Shown here: positions 29,432-38,453 of the stretch, piece after piece
Numbering within the stretch: the stretch's first letter is position 1
How the letters are laid out: every line of letters begins with the position of its first letter
Source: CAVTAV01 sp963732795
GTDB lineage: Bacteria; Pseudomonadota; Alphaproteobacteria; CAVTAV01
DNA length: 64,000 bases
Direction of reading: 5' to 3'
Assembly (NCBI GenBank): GCA_963732795.1
Contig: CAVTAV010000006.1
Location: forward strand, 310,001 to 374,000
The notes under the pieces: generated by a model
Seen by the model: only the letters and a program-made list of their open reading frames with translations
Database searches by the model: none
Told to the model about the DNA's origin: nothing
Position numbers and translations under genes: made by a program

Positions 29432-29504
29432 GTCATCGCGAGGCGCGTCAGCGCCGTGGCGATCCAGTCCGGCTGGATTGCTTCACGTCGTTCGCAAGGA
29501 CGAC
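29432..29504. repeat. Dispersed palindromic repeat, GTCATTGCGA family
   Basis: About 73 bp between purH and the GntR gene: GTCATCGCGAGGCG, GGCGATCCAGTCCGGCTGGA and ATTGC...TTCGCAAGGACGAC. It resembles the copy at 22521-22589 in order and spacing of its parts. Confidence 0.55.
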
Positions 29505-29515
29505 AAAGGGGAGCC

Positions 29516-29881
29516 CTACTCCTCCACCGTCCCGATCGCGTCGACCAGCTCCTGCGGGTCGAGCCCCATCTGGCGGATGCGGCGGACGATCTGAGGCCAG
29601 TCCTCGTTCAGGAATTTCTGCTTCTCCGCCCGCATCAGCCGCGCGCGGGCGCCCTGGCGGATAAACAGGCCGATGCCGCGACGGCGCTCCAGCACCTCGA
29701 TGGAGGAGAGCTCCTGATAGGCCTTGGAGGCCGTCAGGGGATTGATGTTGTACTCGCTCGCGATTGCCCGGATCGACGGCAGAGGGTCGCCGTCCTTTAG
29801 ACGCCCTTCCAGAATCCACGACACAATCTCCGCCATCAATTGGCGATAGATCGGCTGGTCGTCGTTCCAGGTTGCGTCCAA
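29516..29881 (-). CDS. GntR-family regulator, YtrA type
   Basis: 121 residues: a winged-helix GntR domain (QPIYRQLMAEIVSWILEGRL, GDPLPSIRAIASEYNINPLT, YQELSSIEVLERRRGIGLFI) with only a short C-terminal helix, as in YtrA-type regulators, which control ABC transporters and respond to wall-active antibiotics in Bacillus. The start seems to be TTG 29881 with GGAG six bases before it. It is the last gene of the 27-kb permease array. The palindrome at 29923-29942 and its twin before the adaptor gene suggest it represses both itself and the array. Confidence 0.9.
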   Translation of the reverse strand: MDATWNDDQPIYRQLMAEIVSWILEGRLKDGDPLPSIRAIASEYNINPLTASKAYQELSSIEVLERRRGIGLFIRQGARARLMRAEKQKFLNEDWPQIVRRIRQMGLDPQELVDAIGTVEE

Positions 29882-29922
29882 ACGTTACTCCGTCTTGGGC
29901 TTTGAGCTGTCAACACACAGGC

Positions 29923-29942
29923 TGTATTGCCCAACTAATACA
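29923..29942 (-). promoter_or_regulatory. GntR/YtrA-type operator upstream of the regulator
   Basis: TGTATT-N8-AATACA, a perfect 6-bp inverted repeat in the 125-bp gap between permease P9 and the regulator, 42 bases upstream of its start. The same arrangement, arms and spacer length occur at 56856-56875. Confidence 0.65.
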
Positions 29943-30006
29943 CAGAAACGGCCCCACGGGACAGGCGAAACCACTGAGCGGGCGAGCAAGTCTCCCATCC
30001 TGCACC

Positions 30007-32552
30007 CTATTCGTATCGAAGAACCAATGCCGGTTTCACGCGCGCCGCCCGAAACGCCTGCGCCCCCACGGCCACCCAGGCGATGCCGAGGGTGACGATG
30101 AGGCTGGCGACGAAGGGGGCGGGGGTTATCGCCGTGCGGGTCGTGAACAGGCCGAGATAGATTTCGGCCGCCATATAGGCCAGCGGCCAGGCGATGAGGT
30201 TCGCGACGACCACCGGCTTCGAGAAATCCCAGAGGATGAGCCGCAACACCTGAGCCGTCGTCGCGCCCAGGGTCTTGCGGACGCCGATCTCGTGGCGGCG
30301 GCGGCCGATCATATGGGTGGCCATGCCAATCAGCCCCATGCAGGAGATCACAATCGCGAACAGGGCGAGCCCCGAGGCGGCGCGGCTCAAGGTCGTGAAC
30401 ATCGCAAAGGCCGCGTTGAACGCCTCGTCCATGAAGCGGTGCCGGATCGGCACATCCGGCGCGAGCTTTTTCCAGAGGCCGTCGATGCGCGCGACGGTTC
30501 CCGAAACATCGTCCTTCGAGATCTGGATGATCGGATAAGTCGCCTGCCGGGTCAGGTAGTAGACAAGAAGAGGCGGGCCGACCCTGGTGATCTGGAGCGA
30601 TGCATCCTCCGCGACGCCGATGATCGTCGTGGGATTGCGCTCGATCTTGGTCTCGCCGGGGCCGTTCGAGATAGTTCGGCTGTAGATCGTCTTGCCGACC
30701 GCCTGCGCGGGACTCCAGCCGAACGCCGCCGCGGTCGAGCGGTCGATGATGATCTTGCCCGGCTTCTTACGTTTATTCTCGTCCGTGGATTTCTTCGCGT
30801 TGTCGTCGGATTGGGCCGCCTTCTCGACCGGCATCGGATCGAGCGTCTCGTCATAGCCACGCCCGGCCAGCAGCTTCACGCCGGTGGTCTTGAAGAAGTC
30901 ATAGGAAATGCTGTGGGGATTGACCGTGACCTGCTTCGCCATCGGATCGAGCGAGGGCGTGAACACCGCCGAGGTAATGGTGACGTCGTAGGGCGATATG
31001 CTCGCGGTGGTGTAGGACTTGACGCCCGGCAGCGCCAGGATCTCGGTGCGGAACGTGGCCGGGTCGATCTTGGCGCTGGTGAGATTCGTCTGGATGTTGA
31101 GGACGGGGTCGGCGGTGCGGTCGAGACCGACGGACCGCATCCTGGCGTTCTGGATATAGATCACCGCGACGGCGACCACGAGGAAGCTTGTCGCCGCGAA
31201 TTGCGCGCCGATCAGGATCGTCCGCAACAGCCGCGAGCCGCCCCGCATCGTGCCCATGCGGATCGCGAAGACCGGCCGGACCCGTGCCAGCACGAGCGCC
31301 GGATAACCGCCCGCGACAACCGTGACCGCGACCAGCAGGGCGGCAATGCCGGCCCAGAAATCGATCCGCCCTAGCCCCGGCATCCGCATGCCGACATCGG
31401 TCGGGTGATTGAAGCCGGAGATCGCGACGGCCACGACGATGAGCGCGATGGCGAGCGAGAGCGCCGCCAGCAGGCCGACCTCGATCATGGTCTTGTACGC
31501 AGATCTGCCGCCGTGTCGCGCCCAGGGTTTTGCGCATGCCGATCTCCTTGGCGCGGGCGGCCGCTTCGGCCGTCGCGAGATTCGCGAAGTCGAGACAGGC
31601 GACGGCGAGCACGAGCATGCCGAGGAGATAGAGGATCGTCGTGAACGACACGCCGAAGCGGTTGCCGAGATAAATCCCGTCGATCGTGGCCTTGGTGAAG
31701 CGGCTCAAGGGCGCGGTGCCGAAATCGGCCTCGCCCATGACCTTCGGGAAATGCCGCGCGCCGAAGCCCACGAGCCCGCGATCGAGATCGGCGCGGGTGA
31801 ACGAGCCGTCTCTTCGGTAGAAGTACATAGGTCGAGTAAAGATTGCTCGACAGCGCATCCATGTCGGAGAAGCGCGTCTTGGGCGCGGACGGCGGATACG
31901 ATTCCAGCATGAGGTCATCGATCACGTCCATCGAGCCGAGGAGCTCGAAGGGTCCGCTCATGAGCCCCTTGCCGAGATGGGACGGTGGCGGGATCTCCGA
32001 AATGACGCCGGTGACGGTGACGTCCTCCGATTTGCCGATATGCAGGGGACGGCCCACGACGTCGGTCGTGCCGAAGATGCCTTTTGCCGCTTCCTCGGTC
32101 AGGACGACGCTTTTGGGCGCGGAAAGGGCCTTGAGCGGATCGCCGGCGCTGAACGGCAGATCGAAGATCTTCAGGAAGTCGGCATCGACCCCGTAGACAA
32201 CGCGGCCCGACGTCTTATCGCCGCCGCGCACGGTCGTCATGCCCATCTTCATCAAGCGCGCGACGGCGGGAATCTGCGGGAAATCGGCCTTCAGATATTT
32301 CGCGACCGGCGCCGAGACGAACAGATTGTCCGGAACCCCGATCGATGCGCCGGGGGTCCTGACGTCCTCGGTGATCGCGACGATGCGCCCGGCATTGGCC
32401 CATCTGGCGTCATAGCGCTCGAAATAGTCCGACACCGTATAGGCCCCGATAAAGCAACCGAGCCCTAAGGACAGCGCCACCACCTTGCTCACCGTCGTCC
32501 CCGGCCGCCGCCGGAAATTACGCAGGGCGATCGAGAGATAATGTCCGATCAT
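30007..32552 (-). CDS. Tandem-FtsX/MacB-type ABC permease P9 (group II)
   Basis: About 847 residues. The domain plan is a membrane helix near residues 20-42, a periplasmic MacB-like core (about 45-270), an FtsX helix bundle with AKEIGMRKTLGATRRQ, a second helix near LIGAQFAATSFLVVAV, a second core, and a final FtsX bundle with EIGVRKTLGATTAQV and LILWDFSKPVV. It ends VLRYE. SDYFERYDARWAN places it with P3 and P6. Two +1 frame breaks, near 31830 and 31490, divide it. It has no ATPase domain and probably uses the ATPases encoded in the array. Confidence 0.85.
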
Positions 32553-32619
32553 AAGAGCTCCCCTCTCTCCGTCCGTCCCCCGACAGACGTTAAGCCATCA
32601 TCGCCCAATCTTCGAAACG

Positions 32620-35139
32620 TCACTCATACCGTAGCACCGCCGCCGGCTTCGTCCGCGCCGCGCGGATCGCTTGTCCGCCGACGGCGGCCCAGGCGATCAG
32701 GACGGTGACCGCAAGGCTGAGGACGAACGGCAGAACCGTCAGCGAGACGCGGTGCACGAAGACGCTGAGATAGACTTCCGCCGCCAGGAATCCCAAAGGC
32801 CAGGCGACGAGATTGGCGATCACGACCGGCCGCGAGAAATCCTTCAGCAGCATGGCCACGATCTGCCGCGTGCTCGCGCCCAGGGTCTTGCGCACCCCGA
32901 TCTCGTGGGTCCGCCTTCCGACGATCTGCAGCGCCATGCCAAACAGGCCGATCGCGGAGATCACGAAGGCGAACAGGGCCAGGCCTCCGAACACGCCGTT
33001 TATGCCGCTGAACAGGGCATAGTTTTGCGCGAATTCCGAGTCCATGAAGGTCATGTCGAGAACGGTGTCGGGCGCGAGGCGATTCCAGGCTGCCTCAATC
33101 GCCTTGCGGGCACCGGTAACGTCCGCACCTGAAATCTTCGCGATCGTAAAGGTCGGCGTGTCGTTAAGGTGATAGACGCTCCCGGTCGCGCCCATGCCGA
33201 TAAAGTGGGGCGCTTTGTTCTCGACGACGCCGATGATGCGCATGGCAATGCCTTTCTTGCCGCCGAGATTCTTCGCCATGCTGGCCGAGACGTAAAATAT
33301 CTGCCCGACAGCCGCCTGTGGCGAGGCAAAGCCCAGCTGACTGGCGAAGGACTGGTCGATCACGACCGATTTCGGCTGGCCCTTGGCGATCGCGGTGCGG
33401 TCGTTCTCGACATCATCGCCGCGCGCGCGATCGAACGACCGGCCCGCCAGAAGCCGGATGCCAAGCGTCGAAAAGTAATCGTAACCGACACGCGATTCGA
33501 AGGACGTACGCTGCGCAGCGCCCTCGTTCGGCGACCGGCTGTAGATGTTCAGCCTCACCGATTGGAGATCCCACGGCTCGGCGTCCATGCCCGTGACGGA
33601 TTTGACCTGCGGGATTTGCTCCAGCGCCGTGCGAAGCGTAGCCGGCTCTACCTTGGTGAGGTCCGACCGATTGGTGATCACCACCAGCGGATCCTCTCCG
33701 CCGAGCCCGGTCTGCTCGAGTGCCCGGTTCTGTGCGTACATGACGAAGACCGCGATCAGCAGGAAGCTCGCCGCGCAGAATTGCGCCCCGACCAGAAGGG
33801 CCGGCACGAAGCGTGGGCCGGTGCGAATGCTCCCGGGTTTGAGCGCTTGCATCGGTCGGACCCGCGACAGGACAAATGCGGGATAGAATCCGGCAAGCAA
33901 GCTGACCACGGCAACGAGCGCCGCCAGAAACAGCCAGAAACCCAGGCCACCGTAGAGCGCAAGACCGAGATCCATGCCCGTGGCTGACTCGAAGCCCGGA
34001 TCGGTCGACGCGATCACGCTTAGCGCGACACCGGTCGCGGCCAGGGTCAGGAGCGTCGCCTCGAAGACATACTGCACCATGACCTGGCCCCGGCTCGCGC
34101 CAACCACCTTGCGCATCCCGACTTCCTTGGCGCGCGCCAGGGTCTGCGCAGTGGCGAGATTCGCATAGTTGAGCGCGGCGACGAGGAGGACGAGTCCGCC
34201 CAGGATAAACAGAAGGGTGGTGACCGAGAGGCCGGGCGCGCGCGCGAACAGGACACCGTCGAGCATCGCGGTCAAGACCTGGCTCACGGGCACCGCGCCG
34301 AAAGAAATCTTGGCGAGGTTTCGCTGCTCGGGCGATACGCGACGTTGCGCAAAAGTCTCGAGGCGCGCCTTCAGCGCGTCGATAGTGAACGAACCGTCCT
34401 TGGGCAGGACCATATAGACCAGGGTATCCGGGGCGAGCCAGTTTTCCCGGTCCGGCGACGAGCTCGACGCATTGCGCAGAACCGCCGCAAATTTTTCCCC
34501 GATGTCCCAGGAGGCAAGCACGCCGAACTGGACGCGCGCGGCTTTCGAATCGCCGAGATGGGACGGCTGGGCGACCGAGCGGATGACGCCGGTCACGGTC
34601 GCATCGACGCGACCGGCGATCCGGAGCGTTTGGCCGATGGCCTTGTCCGGGCCGCCATAAAGCCGTGTCGCGGCAGCCTCGGTCAGGATGACGCTATCCG
34701 GGCGGCTGAAGGCGGTCTTGCCGTCGCCTTCGATATAGCGGAAATCGAAAATGTCGAGAAAGGCGGGATCGGCGAAGGAGAGCGGCAGTTGAGCTTTCCT
34801 GTCGCCGGCCGACATGGTTTGGGCGCCCTGTTCCGGGCGGGCGCGGGCCACGGTCTCGAGCTCGGGAAAATCGGCCTTGATATAGTTCTCGGCGAACGCC
34901 GGAACCGAAGGCACCGCGCCGAGGGCGGCGCCGCCGTCCTTTAAGGCGAAGCTTTCGGTCAGAACATAGGTGCGGTCCGCCTTGGCGAATTGGTGCTCGG
35001 CATGGCCCCAATAGTTCACCACCGCATAGGCGATCATGAAGCAGGTGAGACCGAGCGAGAGCGCCAACACGTTGATCCCGGTCGCGACCGGCCGGCGACG
35101 GAAATTCCGCAGTGCGACGGTGAGATAATGTCGGATCAT
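32620..35139 (-). CDS. Tandem-FtsX/MacB-type ABC permease P8 (group I)
   Basis: 839 residues, intact, and the best reference copy with P2 and P6. Helix 1 is NVLALSLGLTCFMIAYAVV, then YWGHAEHQFAKADRTYVLTE opens the first periplasmic core. The first FtsX bundle carries AKEVGMRKVVGASRGQ, the second EIGVRKTLGASTRQI and LLKDFSRPVVIANLVAWPLG. The end is VLRYE. Its start lies 10 bp after the P7 stop, so the genes are co-transcribed. MacB-type permeases move substrates such as drugs, peptides or lipoproteins by mechanotransmission; the substrate here is unknown. Confidence 0.9.
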   Translation of the reverse strand: MIRHYLTVALRNFRRRPVATGINVLALSLGLTCFMIAYAVVNYWGHAEHQFAKADRTYVLTESFALKDGGAALGAVPSVPAFAENYIKADFPELETVARARPEQGAQTMSAGDRKAQLPLSFADPAFLDIFDFRYIEGDGKTAFSRPDSVILTEAAATRLYGGPDKAIGQTLRIAGRVDATVTGVIRSVAQPSHLGDSKAARVQFGVLASWDIGEKFAAVLRNASSSSPDRENWLAPDTLVYMVLPKDGSFTIDALKARLETFAQRRVSPEQRNLAKISFGAVPVSQVLTAMLDGVLFARAPGLSVTTLLFILGGLVLLVAALNYANLATAQTLARAKEVGMRKVVGASRGQVMVQYVFEATLLTLAATGVALSVIASTDPGFESATGMDLGLALYGGLGFWLFLAALVAVVSLLAGFYPAFVLSRVRPMQALKPGSIRTGPRFVPALLVGAQFCAASFLLIAVFVMYAQNRALEQTGLGGEDPLVVITNRSDLTKVEPATLRTALEQIPQVKSVTGMDAEPWDLQSVRLNIYSRSPNEGAAQRTSFESRVGYDYFSTLGIRLLAGRSFDRARGDDVENDRTAIAKGQPKSVVIDQSFASQLGFASPQAAVGQIFYVSASMAKNLGGKKGIAMRIIGVVENKAPHFIGMGATGSVYHLNDTPTFTIAKISGADVTGARKAIEAAWNRLAPDTVLDMTFMDSEFAQNYALFSGINGVFGGLALFAFVISAIGLFGMALQIVGRRTHEIGVRKTLGASTRQIVAMLLKDFSRPVVIANLVAWPLGFLAAEVYLSVFVHRVSLTVLPFVLSLAVTVLIAWAAVGGQAIRAARTKPAAVLRYE

Positions 35140-35149
35140 GGGTCCCTCC

Positions 35150-37634
35150 CTATTCGTATCTGAGCACGGTGGCGGGCTTCGTCCGCGCCGCGCGCAGGGC
35201 CTGTCCGCCGACGGCCGCCCAGGCGATCAGGATGGCGATCGCGAGGCTCAAAACGAACGGCAAAGGCGAGAGCGCGATGCGATGGATGAAGATGTTGAGA
35301 TAGGCTTTCGCCGCCATATAGCCGAGCGGCCAGGCGACGATGTTGGCGACGATCACCGGCTTCGAGAAATCTTTGATGAGCATGGCAAGGATGCGCCGCG
35401 TACTCGCACCCAAGGTCTTGCGCACGCCGATCTCGTGCCGTCGCCGGTTGGCGGCATGAAGCGCGGTGCCGAACAACCCGATGACCGAAATGGCGAGCGC
35501 GAAGAAAGCGAGGCCATTGAGCGCGCGACCGAGATTGAGGAACATCGCATAGCCCTTGGCGAAAAGCTGATCCTCGAAATCGTATTGCAGCACGTGGCCC
35601 GGCGCCATTTTGTCCCATACCTGCCGGACCGCCTTCAGCGCGCCCGAGACGTCATCTTTCGACAGCCGGACCAGCACACTTTCCGGATTGGGGTCGAGCG
35701 TATACATGTTCGAACTGGTCCCAAGCCCAGAAAAATGAAGTGGCTTGTTCGCCACCACGCCGATGATTCGCGCCTTAAGCTGCCGGCCGTTGGGGCCCGC
35801 CGGCAAGTAGAGGATCTTGCCGACGGCCTTTTGCGGTGTCGGCGCACCGATTTGCCGCGAGAACGCTTCGTCGATGACGACGTCGAAGGGGGTCCCGGGC
35901 GGCGTTGCTCCCGGCGCAATGGGTTTGTCCTCGCCGCGCGCGCGCTCGAAGACACGACCCGAGAGCACCTGCATATCCATGGCTGCGAAGAAGCCGTAAT
36001 CCACTTCGTTGGCAAAGCTCGTGCGAGAGATCGCACCCTGGCCGGGAGCAAGAGTGACAGCGGACACCACCACTTGACCGCTCCACGGCGCAATCGACAC
36101 GCCTGAGACGGCCTTGACCTGAGGCAAGCGCCGGAGGGCCTGCTCGAGGGTCTCGGAATCGAGCTTGGTCACGGCGTGGTTGTTCGTGATGACGATCAAC
36201 GGATCGGTGTCGGTCCCGAGGCCGGTCCGTCTGGAGATCGCCGGTCTGCGCCCACATGACGATGACGACGATTAAGAGAAAACTTGCCACACAGAATTGC
36301 ACGCCGACGAAGAGCGATTGCACCCGGCCCGCGCCGCCATGGATGCCGCCTTGCCGCAAGGCATGGATCGGTCTCACTTTGGAGAGAACGAGCGCGGGAT
36401 AGGCGCCCGCAAGAAGGGTCACGCCGACCAGCAAGGCGACGACGAACAGGCAGAAACCGGCGCCGGAAAGGAGCGGCAGGGAGAGATCGACACCCGAGGC
36501 CTGTTGGACGACCGGCGAGATCGCCTCGATCGCCGCGACGGCAAGGATGAGCCCGAGGCCGGTCAGGATGCCGGCTTCCGTGAGATGCTGAGCGACGATC
36601 TGCCGGCGACCGGCGCCGATGACTTTTCGCAATCCCACTTCCTTAGCGCGGACGATCGCCTGGCCGGTCGCGAGCACGGTGTAATTGACGCAGGCCACGA
36701 CGAGCACGAGCCCGCCCAAGAGGATCAGCAATGTCGAGACCGAAATGCCGATGCCGGTCGCCGAAAGAAGCATGGTGTTGAGCCTCGACGCCATCATCTT
36801 GCGCACCGGGATCATACCGAGGGTCAAATCCATGAAATTCCGTTGCGCTTCGGGGACGCGGCGCTGGACATAGGCCGCAAACGCAGGCGCCAGCGATTGG
36901 GGCGTCACCGCACTACCCTTCGGCAGCACGACATAGGTGATCGCCTCGCCCGAAGCTCCTTGGCGCCCGGCCTTCGCGAGCACCGCGTCGATGCGGTCGC
37001 TGACGTCCCAGGAAGCGAGAACGTCGAAGCGCAATTCGGAGGTCTGCGACCGGCCGATATGGGACGGTTGCGGAATGTCGCCGATAACGCCCGTAACGGT
37101 GAGGTCGACGAGCCCGTCATAACGGAAGCTCCGACCGACCGCGTTCGTCGTGCCGAACAGGCGCTCGGCAGCCTCGGTGGTGAGCACCGCGCTTTCCGGC
37201 TTATCGAGCGCCGTCCGCGCATCGCCCGCGACGAAAGGCAGATCGAAGACGTCGAGGAACTGCTTGTCGGCATAGGCCGCGAAGAGCCGGACTTTCTTGT
37301 CGCCGGCAACAATGGGCTTGTCGCCGGCATTGGTCGCGCGGGCCACTGTTTCGAATTGCGGAAAGTCTTCGCGAAGAGTGTCTACCAGAGTGGTGTCGAT
37401 GCTCGGGATCGGCCCGACCTCGAAACCGCCCGACTTGATATGAATTTTGCCGGTCATCACATAGGTCCGGTCGGCCTTCGCGAAGCCCTGCTCGGCATGG
37501 TCCCAATACTCGACCACCGCATAGGCCGCGACGAAGCAGGTGAGCCCGAGGGCGAGCGCGATCACGTTGACCGCCGTCGTGAGCGGCCGACGGCGGAAGG
37601 TGCGGAGGGCGATGGCAAGATAATTGCCGAACAT
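35150..37634 (-). CDS. Tandem-FtsX/MacB-type ABC permease P7 (group I)
   Basis: About 828 residues, starting at ATG 37634. YWDHAEQGFAKADRTYVMTG at the first core marks group I. Coupling motifs are AKEVGLRKVIGAGRRQ in the first half and EIGVRKTLGASTRRI in the second, followed by LIKDFSKPVIVANIVAWPLG. It ends VLRYE. A single +1 break near 36232 separates the halves (GDL / QTGLGTDTDPLIVITNNHA). It is the first permease after the second ATPase, 113 bp downstream of it. Confidence 0.87.
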
Positions 37635-37747
37635 CACACCTCTCCTACCCGATTGAGCGCAGCGCGACATCCATCGCGCCGGAGCGACCGCGCGATCGAC
37701 CGCAGGTAGGTCTCGAACATCCCCTCTCCTCCCTCTTGAGCCGGAGT

Positions 37748-38428
37748 CTACATGACTTGCTCCGCAGCGCTGACGACGCGGCCGTCGAGCATGTTGATGG
37801 TGCGGGCGGCGCGGGCGGCATGGCTCGGGCTGTGCGTCACCATGATGATGGTCGTGCCTTCGCCGTTGAGTTCTTGCAGCATGTCGATGATCTCGTCGCC
37901 GTTTCTGGTATCGAGATTGCCCGTCGGCTCGTCGGCGAGGATGACCTTCGGATTGGCGACGATGGCGCGGGCGACCGCGATGCGCTGCTGCTGGCCGCCC
38001 GAAAGCTGCGCCGGCAGGGCATTGCGGCGGTCGGTGAGGCCGACGAGCTCGAGCGCCCGGTCGGTCATCTCGATCCGCTTCTTCTTCGGGATATCGTGAT
38101 AGGCGAGGAGCAGCCCGATATTTTCCGCCGCCGACAGCTCTTCGACGAGCTGGAAGTTCTGGAACACGAAGCCGATCATCACCTTGCGGAGCTGGGTCAG
38201 CTCGCGCTCGGGGAGCCCCGAGACCTCGCGGCCGTCGAGCGTATAGGTGCCGGAATCAAGCCCGTCCAGCAGCCCCATGATATTGAGCAACGTGGACTTG
38301 CCGCACCCGGACGGCCCCATGATCGCGACGAACTCGCCGGCGCCGATATCGAGCGACACGTCGTCGAGCGCGCGGGTCGTCGCGTCGCCGTCGCGATAGG
38401 TCTTGGTAATTCCGGATAATCTGATCAT
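37748..38428 (-). CDS. ABC transporter ATPase 2, MacB/LolD/FtsE type
   Basis: 226 residues, intact. Walker A GPSGCGKST, Q-loop GFVFQNFQLVEEL, signature LSGGQQQR, Walker B VILADEPTGNLD and the switch histidine in MVTHSPSHA are all canonical. It belongs to the 'ADEPTGNLD' group that drives FtsX-like permeases. It lies 25 bp after P6 and precedes P7-P9, so it starts a second module inside the array. It is clearly paralogous to the ATPase at 54734-55420. Confidence 0.94.
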   Translation of the reverse strand: MIRLSGITKTYRDGDATTRALDDVSLDIGAGEFVAIMGPSGCGKSTLLNIMGLLDGLDSGTYTLDGREVSGLPERELTQLRKVMIGFVFQNFQLVEELSAAENIGLLLAYHDIPKKKRIEMTDRALELVGLTDRRNALPAQLSGGQQQRIAVARAIVANPKVILADEPTGNLDTRNGDEIIDMLQELNGEGTTIIMVTHSPSHAARAARTINMLDGRVVSAAEQVM

Positions 38429-38453
38429 AAGCTCTCCCCGATTTCTCCAATAC

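Noticed and set aside
29764..31374. Long plus-strand open frames opposite the permeases (also at 44335-46221 and 49648-51489)
   Set aside because: They are antisense shadows of GC-rich coding sequence, His/Asp/Arg-rich and without recognisable domains.
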